The translations under genes and the position numbers were made by a program. From [Clostridium] clostridioforme AGR2157 (GTDB lineage Bacteria > Bacillota > Clostridia > Lachnospirales > Lachnospiraceae), in assembly GCF_000424325.1 (NCBI RefSeq), contig NZ_AUJR01000032.1:1-64000 (forward strand): a DNA stretch of 64,000 nucleotides. Reading direction: 5' to 3'. Below are positions 56,748 to 64,000 of this stretch, piece after piece (the stretch's first letter is position 1; the number at the start of each line of letters is the position of its first letter). A model generated the notes under the pieces. That model did no database searches. It was given only the letters and a program-made list of their open reading frames with translations, and was not told the origin of the DNA.

Positions 56748-58637
56748 TTACCGCTCGGCAGTCTGCCCCGCGCCCCGTATCCGGCACACGGCACGGCCCT
56801 CCTGGGCATCCAGGGTCAGGGTGGCCCCGGACCGGCTTACGTCATGGACCTTTACGATGTCAGCCAGCTCCTGGGATTCACCGGGCAGAATATCCTTTAA
56901 CACCTCAGGATATCTGGTAAGGAGTTCAGGCCGGTACAGCCTGGTCTTGCTGTTATCATTGATGGCGCCGTAATACACATCTGCCTCCACCATGTCCTGG
57001 AACATGTGGCTGCCGTAAGATAGTTCCGGGTGGTAGCCTGCCTTTCCGTAGGCCACCTCGCAGATGGCGCTGAACTGGCTAATTTCCGCGTAGACCACGG
57101 GTACGCCTAATTCAGGGGATGAGGTTCCGATGCGGCCGGGCACCAGCAGCATCAGCTTCTTATCCGTGTCCTCGAAATGCTGGTTGATACGGCTGATTAA
57201 ACGGGCCACATCCGGCTTCTTGGCATATTCGTATTCATAGTATTTCTGAGGGTCCACCCACACAATATAGTCGATGCGTTCCTCCTTGGACCGGCGCATG
57301 GATGTCCTGCGCACGTCAAAGAGAAATTCGTGGTCCACACCGTCCGGTATATGTACCTGATCGGATTTGGCAGTCTGGAGGGGACGGCATTGCAGCAGGT
57401 TCAGCCTCCATACGCCTTCCTCCGGACTAGTGACGGCAAACTCCACATCCACCGGGCGTTCATATTCTTTCTCCAGCATCTTCATGAGGGAGCGCATCAT
57501 CCGGATGAACTCCAGATTGTCCACCAGGCCCTGGCAGTCCGCAAAATAGATGGTTCTGTATATGTGGCGTTCGGCCAGCATGTCCTCGGCGTCCGTATCC
57601 CTGCTGAGGACCATTTTCTTCTGCCATTTGGGAAAGAGGTCCAGTATTTTTTCCAGGGATTTGGTACAGAGCGACTTGGTGCCAAAGTCCAGGACGTCTA
57701 CCTTGCGCTGGGAGAACTTGTGGCGTTCAGCCAGGGTGGTCCTTAAGTTGGCCTGTGCCCTGTCAAGGCCGATGAGACGGGGATAATCGCCGGGCGTCCT
57801 CTCCACAGCCCTGGTCCCCAACCCCATGACCATGCGCAGCATTCCTGCTTCCGGGCTTAGGTGCTCCATCCATTTATAAGGGTTATAGGAACAGCCCATA
57901 CCGGCGGCCACCGGCATATAGAGGTCGCCGTACTGCTGCCCGGCCACCTGCTGAATCAGCAGGGCCATCTGCTCATCCACATCTAACAGATGGCGTTTCC
58001 TTCGGTATTCAATGGCCTGTTCGTTCATGGTGCTGGCGTATACGCGGCGGATAGCCTCCTCCAGTTCCTCCATCCGTTCCTCCTTGGTGCCCTGGTTCAT
58101 GCAGAAAATGGACTCGTATTTGCCGGAGAACGCATTGCCGTATCCGTCCTCCATGATGCTGCTGGAGCGGACAATGATGGGGGTGGTCCCGTAGTGGTCC
58201 AGCATATCGCTCAGCTCTTCCCGGATATCTTCGGGGAGGGAACCGCCACGCAGCCGTTTGGTCAGCTCCTCGGTCTCCTTAAAATGTTCCTTTTCCAGAC
58301 GGTGCCTGGCCTTTAACTCCGCACAGCGGTTATACACCAGATACCGGTAGAAAACATCCGTGCCGATGAAAAAGGAGTTATGGGGTTCCACATGTCCTGC
58401 GTACTCCGGCATGTTGAGTTCAATCAGCTTCCTGGCAACCAACAGGCCGCAGGCCTTGCCGCCAATCACGCCTCCGCCAATCTTGCGCATCCAGACCCTG
58501 CGGAAATCCTCCTCCGTGAAATGTTTCAGTATCAGCTGCTCCATGTGGCTCTCCGTGGTCATGAGCCGGTTGCAGATACATTTTTTTTCTTCCCTTGTCA
58601 GGTTTTCCTTTTTAAGGATTTCTGGCCATCCAACCAT
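56748..58637 (-). CDS. PEP synthase/PPDK-type ATP-binding protein lacking the swivelling and PEP domains
   Basis: A 629-residue protein whose first 400 residues match the nucleotide-binding domain of pyruvate phosphate dikinase and PEP synthase: GGKACGL (59-65), RSSSIMED (157-164), GKYES (172-176) and NLLQCRPLQT. The phosphohistidine motif (GGxTSHAA) and PEP barrel are absent, and the last 200 residues are a domain I do not recognise. It therefore probably cannot make PEP alone; a phosphotransfer or water-dikinase-like role with another partner is possible. AGGGGG precedes the ATG. Next to cotJ on the same strand. Confidence 0.82.
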   Translation of the reverse strand: MVGWPEILKKENLTREEKKCICNRLMTTESHMEQLILKHFTEEDFRRVWMRKIGGGVIGGKACGLLVARKLIELNMPEYAGHVEPHNSFFIGTDVFYRYLVYNRCAELKARHRLEKEHFKETEELTKRLRGGSLPEDIREELSDMLDHYGTTPIIVRSSSIMEDGYGNAFSGKYESIFCMNQGTKEERMEELEEAIRRVYASTMNEQAIEYRRKRHLLDVDEQMALLIQQVAGQQYGDLYMPVAAGMGCSYNPYKWMEHLSPEAGMLRMVMGLGTRAVERTPGDYPRLIGLDRAQANLRTTLAERHKFSQRKVDVLDFGTKSLCTKSLEKILDLFPKWQKKMVLSRDTDAEDMLAERHIYRTIYFADCQGLVDNLEFIRMMRSLMKMLEKEYERPVDVEFAVTSPEEGVWRLNLLQCRPLQTAKSDQVHIPDGVDHEFLFDVRRTSMRRSKEERIDYIVWVDPQKYYEYEYAKKPDVARLISRINQHFEDTDKKLMLLVPGRIGTSSPELGVPVVYAEISQFSAICEVAYGKAGYHPELSYGSHMFQDMVEADVYYGAINDNSKTRLYRPELLTRYPEVLKDILPGESQELADIVKVHDVSRSGATLTLDAQEGRAVCRIRGAGQTAER

Positions 58638-58663
58638 TTTTCTTACCCCCTTATTTGTTTGTT

Positions 58664-59143
58664 TTAAACATCTCTTACTGCCTCAGGGTCGTCAATCTTA
58701 TAATATATGATATCCGGGTTTTCCGGAAGGCACTTGACCACGGTGTCGCTGACAAATGAGGCGCCCATGCCGTACTCTGTCAGGTGATAGGTGGTTAAGA
58801 GCTGGTTCAGCTTTAATGTATAGTTTAGCTGGATTCCTGCCCGGCCCAGTATGGTCCCGCCAACGGACAGACGGCCTGTTTTCAGCTCCTGGAGATTGCC
58901 TACATAGTAGGCGAATTCATTTTCCAGGTCCATGATTTTCTCGGCGGTCTTGATGTACTTCTTGCCGCATTCCGTCAGCTGGATGGGGCTGGTGCTCCGG
59001 TCAAAGAGGGGCATGCCTATCTTTGTCTCAATCTTCTTGATCATGGAGCTGAGGGCCGGCTGGGATATGTAAAGGTTCTCAGCAGCCTTGGAAAAGCTCT
59101 GTTCCTTATAGACTTCATATACGTAATTCATCCCGCTGAACAT
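58664..59143 (-). pseudogene. LysR-family regulator with internal deletion and lost C-terminus
   Basis: A 159-residue frame with a normal LysR helix-turn-helix (FSKAAENLYISQPALSSMIK) that reaches GRLSVGGT at residue 97 and then jumps to text from near the end of a full-length protein (AGIQLNYTLKLNQLLTTYHL, DIIYYKIDDPEAVRDV). About 110 residues of the effector domain, and the C-terminal 20-30 residues, are missing, although the frame stays open. LysR proteins are normally about 300 residues. The junction is near 58840-58858. The start at 59143 has GGAGG upstream. It is probably inactive or a dominant DNA-binding remnant. Confidence 0.8.
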
Positions 59144-59273
59144 AGCGGCACCTCCTATAAGTTTTTGATTATAAGTTTTATTCAAATATAAATATTTGTT
59201 TTTATTCTAGGATATTTTTATAATAAAGGCAAGAACAAATATATCTGACTAATGTTTGATGCGGAGGCCATAA

Positions 59274-60026
59274 ATGAAACATGTAACGGAATATTCCAAG
59301 CAGGAACTGAATGATATGTTAAAAGAGCTTACCATACAGTTCCAGGAATCCAAGAAACTGAATTTGAAACTGAATATGGCCAGGGGAAAGCCCGCAGCAG
59401 CCCAGTTGGATATGAACATGGGCCTGTTGGAGTTCATCACAGCAAAGCTGCTTCACAGGGAAGGAATGAAAATCATAGCAGTCAGCGATGTATCCGGCGG
59501 GATCTGTAATCCTTATGGACTTAATGTACCGGCTATCCTGGATTATCTCTCCCTTATCAGGAAGAATCTGTTAAAGGATTACAATGAAGAGGGAATGAGC
59601 CGCATCACCAATGAGGAACTGCTGGAGATGGATGCCAGGGTACTGGTGCCGGCAGCCCTTTAAAATCAGATTAACGCTTCCAATGCACATAAAATCCGTG
59701 CGGAAATCATCGTGGAGGCTGCAAACGGCCCGGTGGCCGCAGACGCTGACGGGATACTCCGGGACAGAGGCATTACCGTTGTGCCCGATATCCTGGCTAA
59801 TGCAGGCGGCGTAGTGGTTTCTTATTTTGAATGGGTTCAGAATATCCAGTCCGTCAGCTGGACAGAGGAAGAAGTCAATGAGAAGCTGAAGAATATCATG
59901 GATCCGGCCTTTGAGGCTGTATGGGATATTGCCGGGAGACAGAATGCCACACTGCGCACCGGCGCTTACCTGATTGCCGTGAAGCGGGTAGTGGAGGCGA
60001 AGGCAGCAAGGGCAATCTGGCCATAA
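59274..60026 (+). pseudogene. Chimeric aminotransferase::glutamate dehydrogenase pseudogene
   Basis: One frame joins two unrelated enzymes. Residues 1 to about 50 (YSKQELNDMLKELTIQFQES, LNMARGKPAAAQLDMNMG) are the N-terminus of a class I/II aminotransferase. From about 55 it becomes the C-terminal NAD domain of a glutamate-type dehydrogenase (TAKLLHREGMKIIAVSDVSG, NGPVAADADGILRDRG, LANAGGVVVSYFEWVQNIQS), without its catalytic domain or GxGxxG motif. A TAA at 59661-59663 interrupts VLVPAAL-NQI where family members have glutamate (GAA), a likely nonsense change. The junction is near 59424-59442. It is divergent from the shrunken LysR gene. Confidence 0.85.
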
Positions 60027-60078
60027 AAAAATCATAGAAAAAAGAATTATAGAAAATATCAAAAAGCAACAGTTACAG

Positions 60079-60111
60079 AAAGACCAGGCACTGGGGATGC
60101 CTGGTCTTTTA
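60079..60111 (+). terminator. Terminator after the GDH remnant
   Basis: AAAGACCAGGCA and TGCCTGGTCTTT form a perfect stem, followed by T residues. It is a leftover of the ancestral dehydrogenase gene. Confidence 0.88.
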
Positions 60112-60220
60112 CTGTGTATAAAGGGGATAAAATGTGTGAAAGGGGGAGGGCCCTTTCGGTTTTTGCAACAATTTATTTGCTGTGTTTCTCTTGCTTACAG
60201 GACATATTATAATACAGGTA

Positions 60221-60267
60221 TATTGCAAAAACCATTGTCAGAAGACAAAGAAATATTGCAATTACCA
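60221..60267 (+). promoter_or_regulatory. Direct repeats TATTGCAAnnACCA upstream of araC
   Basis: Two copies (60221-60234 and 60254-60267) spaced 33 bases apart, about three helical turns. The second overlaps the -35 region of the araC promoter. AraC-family proteins commonly bind such direct repeats. Confidence 0.6.
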
Positions 60268-60283
60268 CAAGCTGTGATAGAAT
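60256..60283 (+). promoter_or_regulatory. Promoter of the AraC-family gene
   Basis: TTGCAA, 16-base spacer, TAGAAT with extended-10 TGA; start expected near 60290. Confidence 0.65.
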
Positions 60284-60297
60284 AGGATTAAATGTAC

Positions 60298-60348
60298 CTG
60301 CGGCGTGTGCCCGCAGAGGATAGGGACGGCTGCGGACAGCCGTTTTTT
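60298..60348 (+). promoter_or_regulatory. Attenuator-like leader of araC
   Basis: CTGCGG (60298-60303) pairs with CCGCAG (60311-60316); ACGGCTG and CAGCCGT (60326-60343) then form a terminator with TTTTTT. CCGCAG could instead pair with CTGCGG at 60330-60335 inside the terminator stem. This mutually exclusive pairing is the layout of an attenuator. Confidence 0.55.
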
Positions 60349-60363
60349 GAAAGGAGGAGGTCC

Positions 60364-61194
60364 ATGTACCAGGAAGAAAGCTTTAAGACGCAGAAGGTGG
60401 TATATGCCCATACGCGCAGCGATGAAGCGGATATGGAGTATAAGATGCACTGCCATGATGTATACGAGGTTTATTACATGATTTCAGGCAATGCGGAGTA
60501 TCTGCTGGAGGGCAGGACCTACACACCCAGGCCGGGAAGCCTGATTATCATACCGCCGGGCTGTTTTCACGGGTTAAGGGTGCTGGATTCGGATGAATAT
60601 AACCGGATACGCCTGCACTTCGCCCCCGAACTTCTGGAGGAAGATGAACAGGCGCTGCTGCTGGAGCCCTTTGGGACCGGATGGTGCTGTTATGAGGAAC
60701 AGTTCCAGCTGGAGTGGTATTTTCATTCCCTGGAGGAGTGCGGGAATTATGGAAAGAATTTACAGGATATTGCAATCCGCGCACGGGTCCTGTCTCTTTT
60801 GACCAAGATTTTTGCAATATTCAGGGAGGCGTCAGGGACTTCCAGGGGAAAGGAAGGACAGGTTCAGGAAATCATCCGCTACATCAACCAGAACCTGTCT
60901 GCCCCCCTGACCCTGGAAGGGCTGGCCCAGACCTTCTATATGAGTAAGAATCATCTGACAGCTGTATTTAAGAGGGCCACGGGAACCACGGTGGCCCGGT
61001 ACATCCTCTATAAGCGCATGGCAATCGTGAGGAAGGAGCTGGCAATGGGGGTGCCGGCGGCAGAGGCGGCGTCCAGAGCGGGATTTGGAGACTATTCCAG
61101 CTTTTTCAGGGCTTACAAAAAGATGTTTGGATGCGCGCCTTCTGATAAGAACGCGCCGGGAATGCCTGAGATGGATAAGGGAAGTACGGTTTAA
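60364..61194 (+). CDS. AraC-family transcriptional regulator
   Basis: A 276-residue regulator with an N-terminal cupin-like sensing domain (CHDVYEVYYMISGNAEYLLE, SLIIIPPGCFHG) and a C-terminal double helix-turn-helix (LTLEGLAQTFYMSKNHLTAV, EAASRAGFGDYSSFFRAYKK). Such proteins often respond to sugars. AGGAGG directly precedes the ATG at 60364; a longer frame from 60292 would run through the terminator hairpin. Neighbouring genes do not reveal its target. The leader carries direct repeats, a promoter and a possible attenuator. Confidence 0.92.
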   Translation: MYQEESFKTQKVVYAHTRSDEADMEYKMHCHDVYEVYYMISGNAEYLLEGRTYTPRPGSLIIIPPGCFHGLRVLDSDEYNRIRLHFAPELLEEDEQALLLEPFGTGWCCYEEQFQLEWYFHSLEECGNYGKNLQDIAIRARVLSLLTKIFAIFREASGTSRGKEGQVQEIIRYINQNLSAPLTLEGLAQTFYMSKNHLTAVFKRATGTTVARYILYKRMAIVRKELAMGVPAAEAASRAGFGDYSSFFRAYKKMFGCAPSDKNAPGMPEMDKGSTV

Positions 61195-61253
61195 GAATGC
61201 GCGGGGCCAAAAATGTGAGGTTTAAGAATTTAAGAATGTACTAAAATAAATTC

Positions 61254-61282
61254 TTGACAGGAAAAAAATACCATGATATTAT
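61254..61282 (+). promoter_or_regulatory. Promoter of metY
   Basis: TTGACA, 17-base spacer, TATTAT, about 50 bases before the start codon. Confidence 0.8.
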
Positions 61283-61331
61283 CAATTAAACCTATAGAAA
61301 TAGTAGGAATAAAGAGACGGAGGACAATATC

Positions 61332-62642
61332 ATGGGAGAGAAGCGTAAGAGAGCAGACAGACATTTTAAATTTGAGACAACCCAGCTTCACGGAGGTCAG
61401 GAGCATCCGGATCCTTCGACTGGGGCAAGGGCGGTACCGATTTACCAGACATCATCGTATGTATTTGACAACTGTGACCATGCGGCGGCACGGTTCAATC
61501 TCAGTGACCCGGGGAATATATACAGCCGTCTTACAAATCCTACCCTGGATGTATTTGAGCAGAGAATGGCGCAGCTGGAAGGCGGCGTGGCGGCCCTGGC
61601 CACGGCTTCCGGGGCAGCGGCCCTGTCCTATACATTCCAGAACCTGACACGGGCAGGGGATCATATTGTGTCCTCCGGCCATATTTACGGAGGCACCTAC
61701 AATTACCTGGCCCACACCTTTCCTGAATATGGGGTGGAGACTACGTTTGTGGATCCGGCCGATTTAGAGGCGGTAGAAGCTGCTATCAGGGATAATACAA
61801 AGGCTGTCTTTATAGAGACACTGGGAAACCCAAATTCCGATATCGCTGATATAGAAAAAATCGCATCCATTGCGCACCGGCATCAGATTCCGCTGGTCAT
61901 AGATAATACCTTTGCCACGCCATACCTTGTCCGTCCCATTGAGTACGGCGCCGACATCGTGGTACACTCAGCCACAAAGTTCATCGGCGGTCACGGAACC
62001 ACGGTGGGCGGCGTGATTGTGGACGGCGGAAGATTTGACTGGGCCGCCTCCGGCAAGTTCCCCGGACTTACAGAGCCAAACGCCAGCTATCACGGCATCC
62101 GTTTTGCTCAGGATGTGGGAGCGGCTGCCTTTGTCACCCGCATAAGAGCCATTCTCTTAAGGGATACAGGGGCTACCCTGTCACCCTTCCACGGATTCCT
62201 GTTTCTGCAGGGGCTGGAGACACTGTCTCTGCGGGTGGAACGCCATGTGGAAAACGCGCTTAAGGTGGTGGAATACCTGAAGGCCCATCCCCAGGTGGAA
62301 GCGGTTCACCATCCCAGTGTGAGCCGGGACCCGGTCCAGCAGCAGCTTTACAGAAAGTATTTCCCCAGGGGAGGCGGTTCCATCTTTACCTTTGAAATAA
62401 GGGGCGGGGCTGAGAAGGCCAGGGAATTCATCGACAATCTGGAACTGTTCTCCCTTCTTGCCAATGTGGCGGATGTAAAGTCCCTGGTGATCCATCCGGC
62501 CTCCACCACCCATTCCCAGATGAATGAGGAGGAGCTTCTGGAGCAGGGAATCCGTCCCGGAACCATCCGCCTGTCCATCGGGACTGAGCACATCGACGAC
62601 ATATTGGAGGATCTGGAGGAAGCATTCCGGTCCGTTTTATAG
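61332..62642 (+). CDS. metY: O-acetylhomoserine sulfhydrylase
   Basis: A 436-residue PLP enzyme of the Cys/Met metabolism family, closest to MetY, which makes homocysteine from O-acetylhomoserine and sulfide. The N-terminal [20 protein letters not shown], the YSRLTNPT motif and the internal-aldimine lysine K216 in [13 protein letters not shown] are visible; [10 protein letters not shown] and [11 protein letters not shown] are the C-terminal signatures. GGAGG precedes the ATG. Cystathionine gamma-synthase is a less likely alternative given the extra-long MetY-type insert (about 230-290). Confidence 0.95.
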   Translation: MGEKRKRADRHFKFETTQLHGGQEHPDPSTGARAVPIYQTSSYVFDNCDHAAARFNLSDPGNIYSRLTNPTLDVFEQRMAQLEGGVAALATASGAAALSYTFQNLTRAGDHIVSSGHIYGGTYNYLAHTFPEYGVETTFVDPADLEAVEAAIRDNTKAVFIETLGNPNSDIADIEKIASIAHRHQIPLVIDNTFATPYLVRPIEYGADIVVHSATKFIGGHGTTVGGVIVDGGRFDWAASGKFPGLTEPNASYHGIRFAQDVGAAAFVTRIRAILLRDTGATLSPFHGFLFLQGLETLSLRVERHVENALKVVEYLKAHPQVEAVHHPSVSRDPVQQQLYRKYFPRGGGSIFTFEIRGGAEKAREFIDNLELFSLLANVADVKSLVIHPASTTHSQMNEEELLEQGIRPGTIRLSIGTEHIDDILEDLEEAFRSVL

Positions 62643-62733
62643 ATATAAGAGATTTCAGGGATATAATTTTTATGGCAGAGGTGATAAGGATATTGACTAT
62701 GTGGTGGAGCACTATGGTTATGGGGAACAGGGA

Positions 62734-63867
62734 TTAATACGAAGGGGAGGCCCCAGGACCTCCCTTTTTATGGCAGGAAACGGCTTTAGTAAAAACCATT
62801 TTTATGTCCATCGTACCATTGCGAGATGGCGGATTCCGGTTTGGCCTGCAAAAGGAACAGGATTTCCCTGGCAAATTCCAGGGCAGCAGTACCGTTGGCT
62901 GTGATGATATCAGAGGGATTATTTTTTCCAGGCGGCATCGTATCTGTTGGCGAAGTTCCGGCGGGGAAATGACCCTTACCTTGTCCAGCAGCCCAAACAC
63001 CAGCTTTCCTGCAAAGTCCATGTCAGAGGTCTGGAAACAGATGCGGCCCAAATGGTCGTTGGCGTCCGGGGAGCGCTGGAAATAGGTGGCGTCAAAGGTT
63101 TTTGTCAGTTCGAATTCGTCTGATATGTGGTACTCAAGCAGCACCTGGAAGGAAGGTGCTGGGGATTTTGGGTGAGGGGAGGATCCGCCTTCCGTATGAC
63201 GGAAGTCTGCTCCGTAGTCCTGGGGAAAGGGAATGGACGCAAGAGCCCGCGGCGTGAAGGTTTCATTCAGTGTTTCCAGAGAAGCAATACGGCTCAGCCG
63301 GAACAGGCGGAATGCATTTTGCCGGCGGCAGTACCCGTAAATGTACCAGCAGGACTGTTTGAATACCAATTTGTGGGGTTCGATTATTCTTATGCTGCGG
63401 GAACTGCTGGATATATACTCCATGCGGACCAGGCTGCGGGCATGGACTGCACTGCGGAGGAGGGATATTTTTTCATGGATAATGCTGTTATTAAACCATG
63501 AGGATAAATCAATTACACAATCACTTTGGGAAAAGACAGCGGATTCCTGTTCAGGAACCAGCTTTGCAATCAGATGGGTGATGGAGCTGTCATTGTCAAT
63601 GCTTCTCAGGCCCCGGAGCGCGGTAAATATCTTTTCCTTATCGTCTGCGGACAGTACCTTATATTTTAGCTTATAGCTGTCCAGAATAGACACGCCGCCG
63701 CCCGGACCTATATAGGAAAACACAGGTATGCCTGCGCACCCAAGGGATTCCAGGTCCCGGAATATGGTCCTTCGGGAGACCTCCAGGCGGCTGGATAGTT
63801 CCCGGACGGTTATTCTGTCTGTTTCGGAAAGGATGGAGAGCAGGGCCAGGAGGCGGTCGGTTTTCAT
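62734..63867 (-). CDS. HTH/WYL transcriptional regulator with out-of-frame fused C-terminus
   Basis: A 377-residue protein with an N-terminal HTH_11 domain (ITVRELSSRLEVSRRTIFRD, 19-38) and a WYL domain (residues about 125-200; LVFKQSCWYIYGYCRRQNAF). Normal family members end shortly after IRCRLEKII. Here the frame continues from about residue 318 into 60 residues (PWNLPGKSCSFCRPNRNPPS) that look like an alternative frame of something else: one frame over, the same DNA encodes the C-terminus of a DJ-1/PfpI protein. The regulator core looks intact, so it may still function with an extended tail. Confidence 0.85.
   Translation of the reverse strand: MKTDRLLALLSILSETDRITVRELSSRLEVSRRTIFRDLESLGCAGIPVFSYIGPGGGVSILDSYKLKYKVLSADDKEKIFTALRGLRSIDNDSSITHLIAKLVPEQESAVFSQSDCVIDLSSWFNNSIIHEKISLLRSAVHARSLVRMEYISSSSRSIRIIEPHKLVFKQSCWYIYGYCRRQNAFRLFRLSRIASLETLNETFTPRALASIPFPQDYGADFRHTEGGSSPHPKSPAPSFQVLLEYHISDEFELTKTFDATYFQRSPDANDHLGRICFQTSDMDFAGKLVFGLLDKVRVISPPELRQQIRCRLEKIIPLISSQPTVLLPWNLPGKSCSFCRPNRNPPSRNGTMDIKMVFTKAVSCHKKGGPGASPSY
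62786..62915 (-). pseudogene. C-terminal remnant of a DJ-1/PfpI family gene
   Basis: In a different minus-strand frame from the regulator, DNA at about 62915-62789 encodes DIITANGTAALEFAREILFL and ISQWYDGHKNGFY, ending at TAA 62788-62786. This matches the C-terminus of DJ-1/PfpI glutamine-amidotransferase-like proteins (ITANGTGALEFA and WY-x-x-HK-x-G-FY). No start codon or N-terminal part exists nearby; a deletion appears to have fused it to the end of the WYL regulator. Confidence 0.75.
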
Positions 63868-63952
63868 GGCAGGGGTCCTCGCTTTTCTTTAAATGATATG
63901 GATGGTGACAGGTTTTATTGATAGTATTTAACTCTATAATAATACCTTGAAT

Positions 63953-63991
63953 ATGCCGGAACCGTCAATGGAATGACGGCCGGCATTTTCT
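63953..63991 (+). terminator. Hairpin with T run at the window end
   Basis: ATGCCGG and CCGGCAT enclose CCGTCA/TGACGG and are followed by TTTTC on the plus strand. No plus-strand gene ends here; TATAAT at 63935-63940 just upstream suggests the start of a short leader or RNA reaching the next gene. Confidence 0.6.
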
Positions 63992-64000
63992 TAATTGTAT

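Overview
The window is the replication-origin region of a Gram-positive, spore-forming, fermentative Firmicute chromosome. I infer Lachnospiraceae, most like the Enterocloster (Clostridium bolteae/clostridioforme) group. The reasons are the rpmH-dnaA-dnaN-S4-recF-gyrB-gyrA order, a cotJABC spore-coat operon, Rex-type control of adhE, a SAM-I riboswitch on metK and strong sigma-A promoters. The genus is an inference; no database search was possible.

Layout. 1-700: 5' end of a 16S rRNA gene (minus strand) with two tandem promoters, and tRNA-Ser(GCU) with its own promoter. 690-2838: plsC and a two-subunit class I fumarase/tartrate dehydratase. 2982-11615: gyrA, gyrB, recF, S4 protein, dnaN and dnaA, all leftward. 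11640-11930: oriC, with a second group of DnaA boxes between dnaA and dnaN. 12063-20140: an ECF transporter S component, then rpmH-rnpA-yidD-yidC-jag-mnmE-mnmG-rsmG, rightward. 20383-24809: nfo and an alpha/beta hydrolase on the minus strand, then parA-parB, with two perfect parS sites, and a DUF4446 gene. 24943-31448: a proline-rich repeat protein, a large membrane-anchored propeller-like protein with a degenerate peptidase-like C-terminus, murA and a transglutaminase-like protein.

31517-42560 is a sugar-acid island: SDR, LacI regulator, enolase-superfamily dehydratase, a complete TRAP transporter, RraA-like aldolase, split UxaA-type dehydratase, second SDR and uronate isomerase. Two AAAACGTTTT-type operators lie just downstream of the -10 boxes of its central divergent promoters. 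After it come a decayed esterase fragment, a LysM-containing 5'-nucleotidase, riboswitch-controlled metK, Rex-linked adhE, an XRE divergon, two damaged WYL regulators, gdhA, a DUF819 membrane protein with a GntR regulator, the cotJ operon, a stand-alone PEP-synthase-type ATP-grasp protein, a shrunken LysR gene, a chimeric aminotransferase::glutamate-dehydrogenase pseudogene, an AraC regulator behind an attenuator-like leader, metY, and an HTH/WYL regulator whose 3' end is fused to the remnant of a DJ-1/PfpI gene.

The first half is almost entirely housekeeping genes. The most unusual signals are in the second half: repeated deletion-fusion scars (42.6, 50.1-51.4, 58.7-60.0 and 62.7-62.9 kb), the sugar-acid island with its operator pair, and the attenuator in front of araC. 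I found no CRISPR array, prophage or intact insertion sequence.
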